Origin: Streptomyces sp. NA04227
GTDB lineage: Bacteria; Actinomycetota; Actinomycetes; Streptomycetales; Streptomycetaceae
DNA length: 64,000 nt
Assembly: GCF_013364195.1 (NCBI RefSeq)
Contig: NZ_CP054918.1
Location: 5,073,001-5,137,000, forward strand
Direction: 5' to 3'
This document shows, piece by piece, positions 44,956-55,108 of the stretch (positions are counted from its first letter, which is position 1; every line of letters starts with the position of its first letter). The position numbers and the translations under genes were made by a program. Below the pieces are notes generated by a model. It saw only the letters and a list, made by a program, of their open reading frames with translations, was not told the DNA's origin and did no database searches.

Positions 44956-46245
44956 TCATCGGCGCGGGCTCACCCGCAGCAGCACCGTGCCGTGGGCCGG
45001 GACTTCGGCCGTCAACTCGCCCTTGGTGGAAGTGAGTTCACCGCTCCACAGGTCACGTACCGCATAGCCGCGCGGCGCCGGGTCGAGGCCCGCCGCGGCG
45101 GCCGTGGTGGACAGACGCTGCGTCTGGTCCGTGGCGTTGAACAGCGCGACAGCCCTGCTCCCGTCGGCCAGTTCCTTGCTCAGCACCCAGCGGCCGTCCT
45201 GCCGCGAGACCACGGTGGCCTGCTTGCCCAGCGGGTCCTGGTCGACCGCGATCACCCGCTTGTTGCCGAGGATCCGCTCGGTCTCGGGCGACATGGTGCG
45301 CAGGTCGTTGCCCATGATGAGGGGCGCCGCGAGCACCGACCACAGGCTCATGTGGGAGCGGTACTCGGTGTCGGTCATACCGCCGTTGCCCACCTCCAGC
45401 ATGTCCGGGTCGTTCCAGCCGCCGGGGCCCGCGGCCTCGGGAAACTCCGCGGCGGCCTCGAAGTTGCTCACCATGCTGGCCCAGTTGTCCGCGATGTCGG
45501 TCGAGGTGCGCCACAGGTTCGAGGTGGTGCGCGCCCACTGCTCGAAGTCCAGGTCCTCGCAGCACGCGGAGAGGCTGTACACGATCGGCCGCCCGGTCTT
45601 CTCCAGTGCTTTCGCCATCCGCGGGAAGAGCACCTGGGCGAGCTCCTTCTGCGAGTACCCGGGGAAGTCGGCCCACATGTCCGGGGATTCGGTCGCCGAG
45701 GTCTGACACCAGTCGTGCTTGAGGTAGTCCACGCCCCACTCGGCGAACTTGTCCGCGTCCTGCTGCTCGTGCCCGTAACTGCCGGGCCGCTTCTGGCAGG
45801 TGCCCTGGGTCGGGGACTCGTAGAGCCCGAACTTCAGCCCGCGCGCGTGCAGATAGTCGCCGAGCGCCTTCATCCCGGACGGGAAGCGCTCCGGATCTGC
45901 GGTCAGATTCCCTTGCGCGTCACGGGACTTGGCCATCCAGCAGTCGTCGACCGTGACGAACCGGTAGCCCTTCTTGTCGAGCCCCTTCGCCACGATGGCG
46001 TCCGCGATGCCGCGCACGTCCTCCTCGTCGACTGCGCACCGCAGCTTGTTCCAGCTGTTCCAGCCCATCGGCGGGGTGAGCGCGAGCCCGTTGTACGAAC
46101 CCTCGCTGGTGGACACGGACTTGGGCGCGGCGTCGCCGTCCGGGCGGATGGTGGGGGCGGCGGCGGTGGCCGGGCCGGGCAGCAGGCACAGGGACGCGGT
46201 GACGGCGGCCAGGGCGACGGCGAGTGCGGAGCGGGTGCTTCTCAT
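44956..46245 (-). CDS. Secreted alpha-galactosidase, glycoside hydrolase family 27
   Basis: 429 residues. A signal peptide (MRSTRSALAVALAAVTASLC, cleavage near ATAAAP at about residue 29) shows export. The GH27 barrel is clear: LALTPPMGWNSWNKLRCAVD, the nucleophile Asp in YLKHDWC, the acid/base Asp in GGWNDPDMLEVGN and MSLWSVLAAPLIMGNDLR. A C-terminal beta domain of about 80 residues follows; there is no carbohydrate-binding module. It removes terminal alpha-galactose from sugars and plant galactomannans. It stands alone. Confidence 0.93.
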   Translation of the reverse strand: MRSTRSALAVALAAVTASLCLLPGPATAAAPTIRPDGDAAPKSVSTSEGSYNGLALTPPMGWNSWNKLRCAVDEEDVRGIADAIVAKGLDKKGYRFVTVDDCWMAKSRDAQGNLTADPERFPSGMKALGDYLHARGLKFGLYESPTQGTCQKRPGSYGHEQQDADKFAEWGVDYLKHDWCQTSATESPDMWADFPGYSQKELAQVLFPRMAKALEKTGRPIVYSLSACCEDLDFEQWARTTSNLWRTSTDIADNWASMVSNFEAAAEFPEAAGPGGWNDPDMLEVGNGGMTDTEYRSHMSLWSVLAAPLIMGNDLRTMSPETERILGNKRVIAVDQDPLGKQATVVSRQDGRWVLSKELADGSRAVALFNATDQTQRLSTTAAAAGLDPAPRGYAVRDLWSGELTSTKGELTAEVPAHGTVLLRVSPRR

Positions 46246-46351
46246 CGGGCGTGGGCCTCTCTCGTGGGGTGGACGGGAGAGGCACCACGGTGGCCGGGGG
46301 CGCGCACGGCGGCCATGGAGAAGTGCGCACGCACTCTTGGACTTGTTGTCA

Positions 46352-46388
46352 GCAGGTGTTCAACGGGCCGCGGCAGGCGTTCAACGGG
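46352..46388. repeat. Direct repeat of GCAGGYGTTCAACGGG, 21-bp period
   Basis: GCAGGTGTTCAACGGG (46352-46367) and GCAGGCGTTCAACGGG (46373-46388) lie two helical turns apart, about 110 bases upstream of the alpha-galactosidase start. They could be regulator half-sites for that gene, but no family can be assigned. Confidence 0.4.
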
Positions 46389-46430
46389 TCGGCAGGGTGC
46401 AGCCCTTGGAGCGGCGTGCGCGGGCGGTGC

Positions 46431-47207
46431 TCAGTGCTTGGGGCCGTACTTGCGTCCCGCCTTGGAGGAGACGCCGCCGAGCAGTGCGCGCGGGGTCAGC
46501 TTCACCACGCCCATCAGGGCCTTGTAGCGCGGGTCGGGGACGGACAGGGTGCGGCCGCGGTGCAGGTCGGCGAGGGCGGCGGTGACCAGCTTGTCGGCGT
46601 CCAGCCACATCCACTTGGGGATGTTGTCGGTGCCCATCCCGGCCCGCTCGTGGAACTCGGTACGGACGAATCCGGGGCACAGGGCCATCAGCCGTACCCC
46701 GGAACCGGCCAGATCACGGGCCGCGCCCTGGGTGAACTGCACGACCCAGGCCTTCGAGGCGCCGTAGGTGCCGCGCGGCACGAAGGCGGCGACCGAGGCG
46801 ACGTTGACCACGCCCCCGCGCCCCCGGTCGCGCATGACCCGCGTCGCGGCCGTGGTCAGCCGGAGCACCGCCTCGCAGTGCACCTTGAGCATGGTCAGCT
46901 CGTCGGCCATCGGGACGTCCAGGTAGGCGCCCTTGTGGCCGAATCCGGCGTTGTTCACCAGGAGGTCGACGGGGCTGCGCTTGTCACCGAGGCGTTCCTC
47001 GACGGAGCCGATGCCCCGCTCGGTGGCGAGGTCGGCGGTCAGCACCTCGGCCTCCACGCCGTGCCGGTCGTGCAGTTCCGTGGCCTGTTCCCGCAGCCGC
47101 TTCGTATCGCGGGCGACGAGCACCAGATTGTGCCCGTCGGCGGCCAGACGGCGGGCGAAAGCGGCGCCGATACCGGCGGTGGACCCCGTGATGAGAGCCG
47201 TAGTCAT
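46431..47207 (-). CDS. Short-chain dehydrogenase/reductase
   Basis: 258 residues from ATG 47207. Classical SDR: cofactor motif TALITGSTAGIGAAFARRLA, NNAGFGHKG, the catalytic Ser in VNVASVAAFVPRG and YGASKAW (Tyr and Lys). LVARDTKRL suggests a preference for NADP. The substrate is unknown. The C-terminus (VKLTPRALLGGVSSKAGRKY) is basic. The ATG has a -10 element 6 bases away, so its mRNA is probably leaderless. Confidence 0.9.
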   Translation of the reverse strand: MTTALITGSTAGIGAAFARRLAADGHNLVLVARDTKRLREQATELHDRHGVEAEVLTADLATERGIGSVEERLGDKRSPVDLLVNNAGFGHKGAYLDVPMADELTMLKVHCEAVLRLTTAATRVMRDRGRGGVVNVASVAAFVPRGTYGASKAWVVQFTQGAARDLAGSGVRLMALCPGFVRTEFHERAGMGTDNIPKWMWLDADKLVTAALADLHRGRTLSVPDPRYKALMGVVKLTPRALLGGVSSKAGRKYGPKH

Positions 47208-47213
47208 GCGCCA

Positions 47214-47219
47214 AGGTTA
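47214..47219 (-). promoter_or_regulatory. -10 element for a leaderless SDR transcript
   Basis: On the minus strand TAACCT is followed by TGGCGC and then the ATG of the SDR gene. A 6-base spacing and no ribosome binding site fit a leaderless mRNA. Confidence 0.45.
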
Positions 47220-47326
47220 GTGACCTTGGGCGGGCGCCGTGCGCACCGCCCACCCGCTCGCGGGAGTGTTCCCGGCGCTTGTCCCGCTCTGCCCGGCTTG
47301 CGCTCCCGGAGCGTTCGCGCGGGGGC

Positions 47327-48007
47327 TCAACCCGCCGTACCGGCACCGTACTTGGCGATGTAGGCCTGCGCCTTCTCGCGCGCCTCCGGGTGCAGTGCGT
47401 CCCCGGCCTCCAGCAGCCGGGGCAGCAGGGAGCGGTCGGTGGTCACGGCGCGGAACTGCAGGTCGACGCTGATGCCGTGGGCGGGGCGGTGCAGGATCTC
47501 GACGGTGTCCCCGGTGCGGATCTCGCCCGGCTCGATCACCCTGAAGTAGGCGCCGGTCAGCGCCCGTTGGGTGAAACGCCGGACCCAGCCCTCCTCGCCG
47601 ATCCAGCCCGCGAAGGTCCGGCAGGGCACCCGGCCGCTGGTGGCCTCCAGGACCAGCTGCTCGCCGACCCGCCAGCGCTCCCCGACCAGCGTGTGCGAGA
47701 CATCGATACCGACCGTGGTGAGGTTCTCGCCGAACGCGCCGTCGTCGAGAGTGCGCCCGAGCTCGCGCCCCCAGGCGTCGAGGTCCTCGCGCGCGTACGC
47801 GTAGACCGCCTGCTCGTTGCCCCCGTGGTAGCGCCGGTCGCAGACCGCGTCGCCCGCCAGACCGCTGCCGCCGATCCGCATGGGGCCCGGCGGGCTCACC
47901 ATGACAGGGTGCGTCACCGGTCGCTTGTCGATCCCGGTCAGCCCCTGGGCCTGACTCGTGTACGCCACTTTCGTCGGTCGGCCCACGTTCACGGAGAGAA
48001 CCTTCAT
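47327..48007 (-). CDS. MOSC-domain protein
   Basis: 226 residues from ATG 48007 (MKVLSVNVGRPTKVAY); the longer frame to 48043 overlaps the LysR promoter. MOSC features: GLAGDAVCDRRYHGGNEQAVY, GAFGENLTTVGID and the conserved cysteine in EATSGRVPCRTFAGWI. MOSC domains carry molybdenum cofactor sulfur or reduce N-hydroxylated compounds (YiiM-like); this stand-alone form is closest to YiiM. Divergent from the LysR gene, 79 bases away, which may regulate it. Confidence 0.88.
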   Translation of the reverse strand: MKVLSVNVGRPTKVAYTSQAQGLTGIDKRPVTHPVMVSPPGPMRIGGSGLAGDAVCDRRYHGGNEQAVYAYAREDLDAWGRELGRTLDDGAFGENLTTVGIDVSHTLVGERWRVGEQLVLEATSGRVPCRTFAGWIGEEGWVRRFTQRALTGAYFRVIEPGEIRTGDTVEILHRPAHGISVDLQFRAVTTDRSLLPRLLEAGDALHPEAREKAQAYIAKYGAGTAG

Positions 48008-48074
48008 ACCCGCAGCTAACCAGGGAGCACCCAAAGCGTCCATGTGAGCCGGAGCGCCCGGCCCAAGCGGGTCT

Positions 48075-48080
48075 TATGCT
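48075..48080 (+). promoter_or_regulatory. -10 element for a leaderless LysR transcript
   Basis: TATGCT ends exactly 6 bases before GTG 48087, and there is no ribosome binding site, so the LysR mRNA probably starts at its first codon. Confidence 0.5.
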
Positions 48081-48086
48081 CAACGG

Positions 48087-48983
48087 GTGATCGAGGCCCG
48101 TCATCTGCGCGTGCTGCGGCAGGTCGCCGCCACCGGTTCGTTCTCCGCCGCCGCCCGGGCCCTGGGCTGCACCCAGCCCGCGGTCAGCCAGCAGATGAAG
48201 GCACTCGAAGCCTCGGTCGGTACCCCCGTACTGGTCCGCTCCGGGCGGAGCATGCGGCTGACCGAGGCGGGCGAGGCCCTGGTCCGGCACGCGGCCGGGG
48301 TGCTTGCCGGGCTCACCGCGGCCGAGGAGGAGGTCGCGGCGATAGCCGGACTGCGCTCCGGCCGGGTACGGCTGGTCTCCTTCCCGAGCGGCAGCTCCAC
48401 CCTGGTCCCGGCCGCCCTCGCCGCTCTGCGCGCCGCCCACCCCGGCACCCGGGTCTCCCTGGTCGACGCCGAGCCGCCGCAGTCGGTGGAGATGCTGCGC
48501 GAGGGCGACTGCGACATCGCGCTGGCCTTCCGCTACTCGGGCACGGCCGATCCGGGGGAGTGGGACGACCTCGTCGTACGGCCGTTGCTGGCCGACCGGT
48601 TGGTCGCGCTGGTGCCGGACGGGCACCGGCTCGCGGGGCGGCCGAGCCTGGGTATCGGCGAGCTCGCCGGGGAGGCGTGGATCGCGGGTTGCCCGCGCTG
48701 CCGTACCCAGCTCGTCCAGGTGTGCGCGGGCGCCGGTTTCACCCCGCGTATCGACTTCGCGACCGACGACTACCCGGCGGTGGTCGGCCTGGTGGGCGCC
48801 GGGCTCGGGGTCGCCGTGCTGCCCGCGCTGGCCCTGCAACCGGTGAATCCGAAGCGGGCGTGCACGGTACGGCTCGAACCGCCCGTACACCGCGAGGTGG
48901 TCGCGCTCACACTGCCCGATCTGGCCCAAGTGCCCGCGGTCCGGGCGACGTTGGAGCACCTGGCGCGGGCCGCGCGGCGCTGA
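48087..48983 (+). CDS. LysR-family transcriptional regulator
   Basis: 298 residues from GTG 48087. The winged helix-turn-helix is at residues 3-60 (HLRVLRQVAATGSFSAAARA, CTQPAVSQQMKALEASVG), followed by the periplasmic-binding-like effector domain (RVRLVSFPSGSSTLVPAALA onward). The effector is unknown. Its neighbour on the other strand is the MOSC gene, in the usual LysR-target layout. It converges with whiD. Confidence 0.9.
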   Translation: MIEARHLRVLRQVAATGSFSAAARALGCTQPAVSQQMKALEASVGTPVLVRSGRSMRLTEAGEALVRHAAGVLAGLTAAEEEVAAIAGLRSGRVRLVSFPSGSSTLVPAALAALRAAHPGTRVSLVDAEPPQSVEMLREGDCDIALAFRYSGTADPGEWDDLVVRPLLADRLVALVPDGHRLAGRPSLGIGELAGEAWIAGCPRCRTQLVQVCAGAGFTPRIDFATDDYPAVVGLVGAGLGVAVLPALALQPVNPKRACTVRLEPPVHREVVALTLPDLAQVPAVRATLEHLARAARR

Positions 48984-49047
48984 GGCCGCGAGGCCCGGGT
49001 GCCCGGACAGCCTCGGGTGAAACGTTCCTCCGCTGTGTCGGTCCGCG

Positions 49048-49404
49048 TCAGCGGGCGGAGACCGAACTCGGTTCGCCGGGTGCGCGTGCGGCCGTCGCCG
49101 TGGGGGTGCCGGTGTGCACCAGGCGGCTGCGCGCACGGCCCATGAGTTCCTCGCGCTCGTCCTCGGTCAGCCCGCCCCAGACGCCGTACGGCTCGCGGAC
49201 CGCCAGCGCGTGCGCGGCGCACTCCGCGCGCACGGGGCACCGCATGCAGACCTCTTTGGCCGAGTTCTCGCGCGCGCTGCGGGCCGCGCCGCGTTCGCCC
49301 TCCGGGTGGAAGAAGAGCGAACTGTCCACCCCGCGGCAGGCCGCGAGGAGCTGCCAGTCCCACAGATCGGCGTTCGGTCCGGGAAGGCGGGAGAAGTCTG
49401 CCAT
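49048..49404 (-). CDS. whiD: WhiB-like iron-sulfur developmental regulator WhiD
   Basis: 118 residues from ATG 49404, where GAGGGGA lies at proper distance; ATG 49419 is upstream. Cys23, Cys53, Cys56 and Cys62 (AAC, EVCMRCPVRAEC) bind a 4Fe-4S cluster, and GVWGG at 74-78 is the Wbl turn. The sequence matches my memory of S. coelicolor WhiD, needed for late spore maturation, and it is next to bldM there as here. Wbl proteins act with the vegetative sigma factor; in WhiD the cluster is nitric-oxide sensitive. Confidence 0.92.
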   Translation of the reverse strand: MADFSRLPGPNADLWDWQLLAACRGVDSSLFFHPEGERGAARSARENSAKEVCMRCPVRAECAAHALAVREPYGVWGGLTEDEREELMGRARSRLVHTGTPTATAARAPGEPSSVSAR

Positions 49405-49845
49405 TGCGTGTCCCCTCATAGCGTCATCGCGCTTGCTCGCTGCGGGCGGTGGCCGTGACGAAGCTGTGGCGCACACAGTGCGCACGACCGCACAACTATT
49501 GTCTAAGGAGATGAAAATATGACTCTTGCGAATCTAGCGTCAGACACCAGGTAAAGGGAAGAAATGGCGCTGAATGGGGCATAAGTGCACGCGCAGTGCC
49601 TGGTCAGCCGAGCGGTGACCTGTGGCGGCCCTACCGTGTTCGCCCGCTTACGCAGAGTGCCGAAAGTGCGGCTCGGGCCCGTAACTCTTTCGGGTGACCG
49701 TCGTTGAGAGTCCCGTAGGCGGTTGAAAGCCCCGCGCCCGGGCATCTTTCTTGACCGGGGCGTGGTGGGACGCCAACCGCACAGGTGACGATTCGTACCC
49801 AGCCTGGAGGCTCAAGGTGACGCGCATCAGCTGCGGAGGGCGGCC
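49405..49845. other. 441-base divergent regulatory region between whiD and bldM
   Basis: The region contains an AT-rich patch (about 49495-49570) on the whiD side, unusual for this genome and likely to hold whiD promoters (for example TAGACA or CATATT on the minus strand). The sigma-BldN-type promoter for bldM lies at 49680-49707. No small gene was seen. Confidence 0.5.
49680..49707 (+). promoter_or_regulatory. Sigma-BldN-type promoter of bldM
   Basis: CGTAAC (49680-49685) and CGTTGA (49702-49707) are separated by 16 bases, which matches the consensus I recall for the ECF sigma factor BldN, known to drive bldM in S. coelicolor. It lies about 135 bases before the bldM start. Confidence 0.85.
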
Positions 49846-50457
49846 ATGACATCCGTCCTCGTCTGCGACGACTCCCCGCTCGCCCGAGAGGCGCTCCGCC
49901 GCGCGGTGGCCACCGTGCCCGGCGTCGAGCGAGTCACAACGGCGGCCAACGGCGAGGAAGTGCTCCGCCGCTGGGGCGCCGACCGCTCGGATCTTATTTT
50001 GATGGACGTGCGCATGCCCGGCCTGGGCGGCGTCGAAACCGTACGGCGACTGCTGTCCGCCGACCCCGGCGCGCGCATCATCATGCTCACCGTCGCCGAG
50101 GACCTGGACGGTGTCGCGCTCGCCGTGGCCGCGGGCGCCCGCGGATATCTGCACAAGGACGCCTCGCGCGCCGAACTGCGGGCCACGGTCACCCAGGCGC
50201 TGGCCGACCCGACCTGGCGGCTCGCCCCGCGGCGGCTGCGCAGCGCCGAGATGGGCGCCGCCCCGACACTGACCGCCCGCGAGATCCAGGTGCTCGAAGG
50301 CATGAGCCACGGCCGCTCCAACGCGGAGATCGGCCGTGAGCTGTTCCTCTCCGAGGACACCGTGAAAACGCACGCGAGGCGGCTGTTCAAGAAGCTCGGC
50401 GCCTCGGACCGCGCGCACGCTGTTGCGCTCGGTTTCCGCTGGGGTTTGGTGCGCTGA
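49846..50457 (+). CDS. bldM: Developmental response regulator BldM
   Basis: 203 residues. An N-terminal receiver domain (VCDDSPLAREALRRAVATV, Asp54 in ILMDVRMPGLGGVETVRRLL) and a LuxR/NarL-type helix-turn-helix at about 138-203 (LTAREIQVLEGMSHGRSNAE, EDTVKTHARRLFKKLGASDR). It is an orphan regulator that directs aerial mycelium and spore genes, as a homodimer or with WhiI, and is reported to act without phosphorylation. GGAGGGCGGCC precedes the ATG. Its promoter matches the BldN consensus. Confidence 0.93.
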   Translation: MTSVLVCDDSPLAREALRRAVATVPGVERVTTAANGEEVLRRWGADRSDLILMDVRMPGLGGVETVRRLLSADPGARIIMLTVAEDLDGVALAVAAGARGYLHKDASRAELRATVTQALADPTWRLAPRRLRSAEMGAAPTLTAREIQVLEGMSHGRSNAEIGRELFLSEDTVKTHARRLFKKLGASDRAHAVALGFRWGLVR

Positions 50458-50611
50458 GCGTGCCGCCCGGGGCGCATTTCCCGCCGGGCGCACGCCGCCC
50501 GGCGGGCCGGGTGGTGGGCGCCCGGTCCTGGTTTCCCGTCCGATGCCGCATCCTTGAGGTGTGGAGTTCCTCGGGGACAGGTCGGCCGAGCGGGAGGGGA
50601 GGGCGCAGCGG

Positions 50612-51277
50612 ATGAGTTCCGGCGCACCCGCTCATAACGCTTCGATGCACAACTACGGACGCGGTGCCACAGGCGAATCGGAGCCAAGGCACCATGGACC
50701 GATGCGCGACGACGAGACGACTGCCATCGGTGCGCTCGTCCATGGAGCCGTGGAGGGCGATCAGCAGGCGACACACGACCTGCTCGCCCATGTGCACCCG
50801 CTCGCCCTGCGTTACTGCCGCACCAGACTTTCCCGGCTGCCCGGGGACGCGCGGCACTTCGTGGAGGACCTGGCGCAGGAGGTGTGCGTGGCGGTGCTGC
50901 TCGCGCTGCCCCGCTACAAGGACACCGGCCGTCCCTTCGAGGCGTTCGTCTTCGCCATCGCCGCGCACAAGGTCGCCGATCTTCAGCGGGCCGCGATGCG
51001 TCACCCCGGTTCCACGGCGGTGCCCTCCGACGAGATGCCCGAGCGTCCGGACGACTCGCTCGGTCCCGAGGAGCGCGCGCTGCTCAGCAGTGACGCCGAG
51101 TGGGCCAAGAAACTTCTCGCCAATCTTCCGGAGAACCAGCGCGAACTGCTGCTGCTGCGGATCGCCGTCGGCCTGACCGCCGAGGAGACCGGCCAGATGC
51201 TCGGGATGTCCCCGGGCGCCGTGCGGGTCGCACAGCACCGCGCACTCAGCCGCCTGCGCGCCCTCGCCGAGCAGTAG
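50612..51277 (+). CDS. shbA: ECF-type sigma factor ShbA
   Basis: 221 residues from ATG 50612 (GGGAGGGG upstream); ATG 50702 ([15 protein letters not shown]) is a plausible shorter start. Sigma region 2 is [20 protein letters not shown] to [17 protein letters not shown]; region 4 is [20 protein letters not shown] to [20 protein letters not shown]. Position beside bldM and guaB matches ShbA, which in S. griseus drives hrdB, the main sigma gene, so this is a top-level housekeeping sigma. No anti-sigma gene is adjacent. Confidence 0.85.
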   Translation: MSSGAPAHNASMHNYGRGATGESEPRHHGPMRDDETTAIGALVHGAVEGDQQATHDLLAHVHPLALRYCRTRLSRLPGDARHFVEDLAQEVCVAVLLALPRYKDTGRPFEAFVFAIAAHKVADLQRAAMRHPGSTAVPSDEMPERPDDSLGPEERALLSSDAEWAKKLLANLPENQRELLLLRIAVGLTAEETGQMLGMSPGAVRVAQHRALSRLRALAEQ

Positions 51278-51342
51278 GCGGCGGGGCGGGCGGGGCAGGG
51301 GCGCGTGCCGTGTCTCACAGGAGCCGCCGCGTGCCCGCGTAA

Positions 51343-53010
<1,668 letters not shown>

Positions 53011-53038
53011 CCCACCGCGAACCCCGCGGTACAGCTCA

Positions 53039-53070
53039 GGGGGCGGACCGGATTCCCCGGTACCGCCCCC
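53039..53070 (+). terminator. Terminator between guaB and guaB3
   Basis: GGGGGCGG (53039-53046) pairs with CCGCCCCC (53063-53070), extended inside by CCGG with CCGG around a 5-base loop. It starts 28 bases after the guaB stop. Confidence 0.7.
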
Positions 53071-53129
53071 GAGGTGTGCGTGGGAGATACTTGCCGGTGG
53101 CGCAGAAGCGATGAGGAAAGGCCACACAC

Positions 53130-54254
53130 GTGACTGAGATCGAGATCGGGCGCGGCAAGCGCGGCCGCCGGGCGTACGCCTTCGACGACATCGCCGTCGT
53201 CCCCAGCCGCCGTACGCGGGACCCGAAGGAGGTCTCGATCGCCTGGCAGATCGACGCCTACCGCTTCGAACTGCCCTTCCTGGCCGCCCCGATGGACTCC
53301 GTGGTCTCCCCGCAGTCCGCCATCCGCATCGGCGAGCTGGGCGGCCTCGGCGTGCTCAACCTCGAAGGTCTGTGGACCCGGCACGAGGACCCGCAGCCGC
53401 TGCTCGACGAGATCGTCGGCCTGGACGAGGACACGGCCACCCGGCGCCTCCAGGAGATCTACGCCGCTCCCATCCGCGAGGAGCTGATCGGCCGCCGTAT
53501 CAAGGAGGTGCGGGACTCGGGCGTGGTGACCGCCGCCGCGCTCTCCCCGCAGCGCACCGCCGAGTTCTCCAAGGCCGTGGTGGACGCGGGCGTCGACATC
53601 TTCGTCATCCGCGGTACGACGGTCTCCGCCGAGCACGTCTCCTCGGCCGCCGAACCGCTGAACCTCAAGCAGTTCATCTACGAGCTGGACGTCCCGGTCA
53701 TCGTCGGCGGCTGTGCCACGTACACCGCCGCCCTGCACCTGATGCGCACCGGCGCCGCGGGTGTCCTGGTCGGCTTCGGCGGCGGCGCCGCGCACACCAC
53801 CCGCAATGTGCTCGGCATCCAGGTGCCGATGGCCACCGCGGTCGCCGATGTGGCCGCGGCCCGCCGCGACTACATGGACGAGTCCGGTGGTCGCTATGTC
53901 CACGTCATCGCGGACGGCGGCGTCGGCTGGTCCGGCGACCTGCCCAAGGCGGTCGCCTGCGGCGCCGACGCGGTGATGATGGGCTCCCCGCTCGCACGCG
54001 CCACCGACGGCCCCGGCCGCGGTGTGCACTGGGGCATGGAGGCGGTGCACGAGGAGGTGCCGCGCGGCAAGCGGGTCGACCTCGGCACGGTCGGCACCAC
54101 GGAGGAGATCCTCACCGGACCCTCACACACCCCCGACGGTTCGATGAACTTCTTCGGCGCCCTGCGCCGCGCCATGGCGACCACCGGCTACAGCGAGCTC
54201 AAGGAGTTCCAGCGGGTCGAGGTCACCGTCGCGGACTCGCAGCACAAGCGCTGA
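53130..54254 (+). CDS. guaB3: GuaB3-family IMP dehydrogenase-related protein
   Basis: 374 residues from GTG 53130. It is the CBS-less relative of GuaB found next to it in actinobacteria. The barrel is seen in IAVVPSRRTRDPKEVSIAWQ, FVIRGTTVSAEHVSSAAEPL and HVIADGGVGWSGDLPKAVAC. In the loop that carries the catalytic cysteine in IMPDH (GSICTTR), this protein has GAAHTTR, so His222 stands in its place. Cyanobacterial GuaB3 has been reported to be a GMP reductase; the activity here is unproven. Confidence 0.88.
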   Translation: MTEIEIGRGKRGRRAYAFDDIAVVPSRRTRDPKEVSIAWQIDAYRFELPFLAAPMDSVVSPQSAIRIGELGGLGVLNLEGLWTRHEDPQPLLDEIVGLDEDTATRRLQEIYAAPIREELIGRRIKEVRDSGVVTAAALSPQRTAEFSKAVVDAGVDIFVIRGTTVSAEHVSSAAEPLNLKQFIYELDVPVIVGGCATYTAALHLMRTGAAGVLVGFGGGAAHTTRNVLGIQVPMATAVADVAAARRDYMDESGGRYVHVIADGGVGWSGDLPKAVACGADAVMMGSPLARATDGPGRGVHWGMEAVHEEVPRGKRVDLGTVGTTEEILTGPSHTPDGSMNFFGALRRAMATTGYSELKEFQRVEVTVADSQHKR

Positions 54255-54298
54255 GCCCCGGCCCGCGCGGCGCCGGCGGGCAGCAGGGCACGGACAGC

Positions 54299-54344
54299 CG
54301 AAGGGCCCGTCACCTCGTGAGGAGAGGAGGTGACGGGCCCTTCG
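54299..54344 (+). terminator. Strong terminator after guaB3
   Basis: An 18-base arm (54299-54316) is fully complementary to 54327-54344 with a 10-base loop, in the gap between guaB3 and the convergent gene ending at 54394. It probably works for both. Confidence 0.82.
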
Positions 54345-54393
54345 CGGTGCGCGGTGCGCCGCTCAGCGCGATCGCTCAGTACATCGCGGTCGG

Positions 54394-55008
54394 TCAGTAC
54401 ATACGGGGCTGCTGGATCCCGGGACCGGGGCGTCCGACGCGGCCGCCCGCGAAGGCGGCCACGGCGCCGAGGACGGCACAGCCGATGAAGTAGAGAATGT
54501 CCACTCCCACCAGGTTTTCCTTCCAGAGTTCGCTCACGTGGCTGAACTCCTCGAAGAACAGCTCGGTGCCCTGGTCCGAGGTGGCGGTGAGCAGGAGGCA
54601 GATGCCCATGATCTGCCCGAAGTACATGGCGACCGGGCCCAGGAGCGCACTGGCGATCGGCATCCCGGGGCTGCGGCCGCCGACCAGGCCCATCAGGAAG
54701 CCGAGAGCCGGTCCGAAGAGCAGGCCGAGCCAGCCCACCAGGTGCTCGTCCTCGGCGTCCTCGATGATCACCGCGTACACGAAGAAGAAGATCACGGCGG
54801 CGACGAGACCCAGGAAGAAGCCGAGCGCCGGCAGCTCACGGCGACCCGGTCCCTGCGGACCGCCGCCGTACGGCCGGGGCTGGAACCCCTGCGGCGGCCA
54901 GCCCTGCTGCGGCGGCGGACCCTGCGGCGGGAAGCCGCCGCCCTGGGGAGGGCCGTAGGGGCCGGGGCCCTGCGGTGGCTGCTGCGGCGGCGGATAGGAG
55001 TAACTCAT
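54394..55008 (-). CDS. Membrane protein with Pro/Gly/Gln-rich N-terminus, unknown function
   Basis: 204 residues. Residues 1-56 are PPQ/GPP repeats (YPPPQQPPQGPGPYGPPQGG), then four hydrophobic segments at about 62-81, 90-112, 119-139 and 169-189. No known domain was recognised. The layout, a disordered Pro-rich head plus a compact helix bundle, is common among actinobacterial envelope proteins. It converges with guaB3 and lies downstream of the dehydrogenase-like gene on the same strand (100-base gap). Confidence 0.75.
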   Translation of the reverse strand: MSYSYPPPQQPPQGPGPYGPPQGGGFPPQGPPPQQGWPPQGFQPRPYGGGPQGPGRRELPALGFFLGLVAAVIFFFVYAVIIEDAEDEHLVGWLGLLFGPALGFLMGLVGGRSPGMPIASALLGPVAMYFGQIMGICLLLTATSDQGTELFFEEFSHVSELWKENLVGVDILYFIGCAVLGAVAAFAGGRVGRPGPGIQQPRMY

Positions 55009-55108
55009 CGGATCCCCCGAGGTGTTCGACTGCGGAATGCACCGCGACTACAAGTCAATTCCGCCGAACGTTAGCACCAGCCTCGGACACCCTTGCCCGG
55101 GTGGGATC

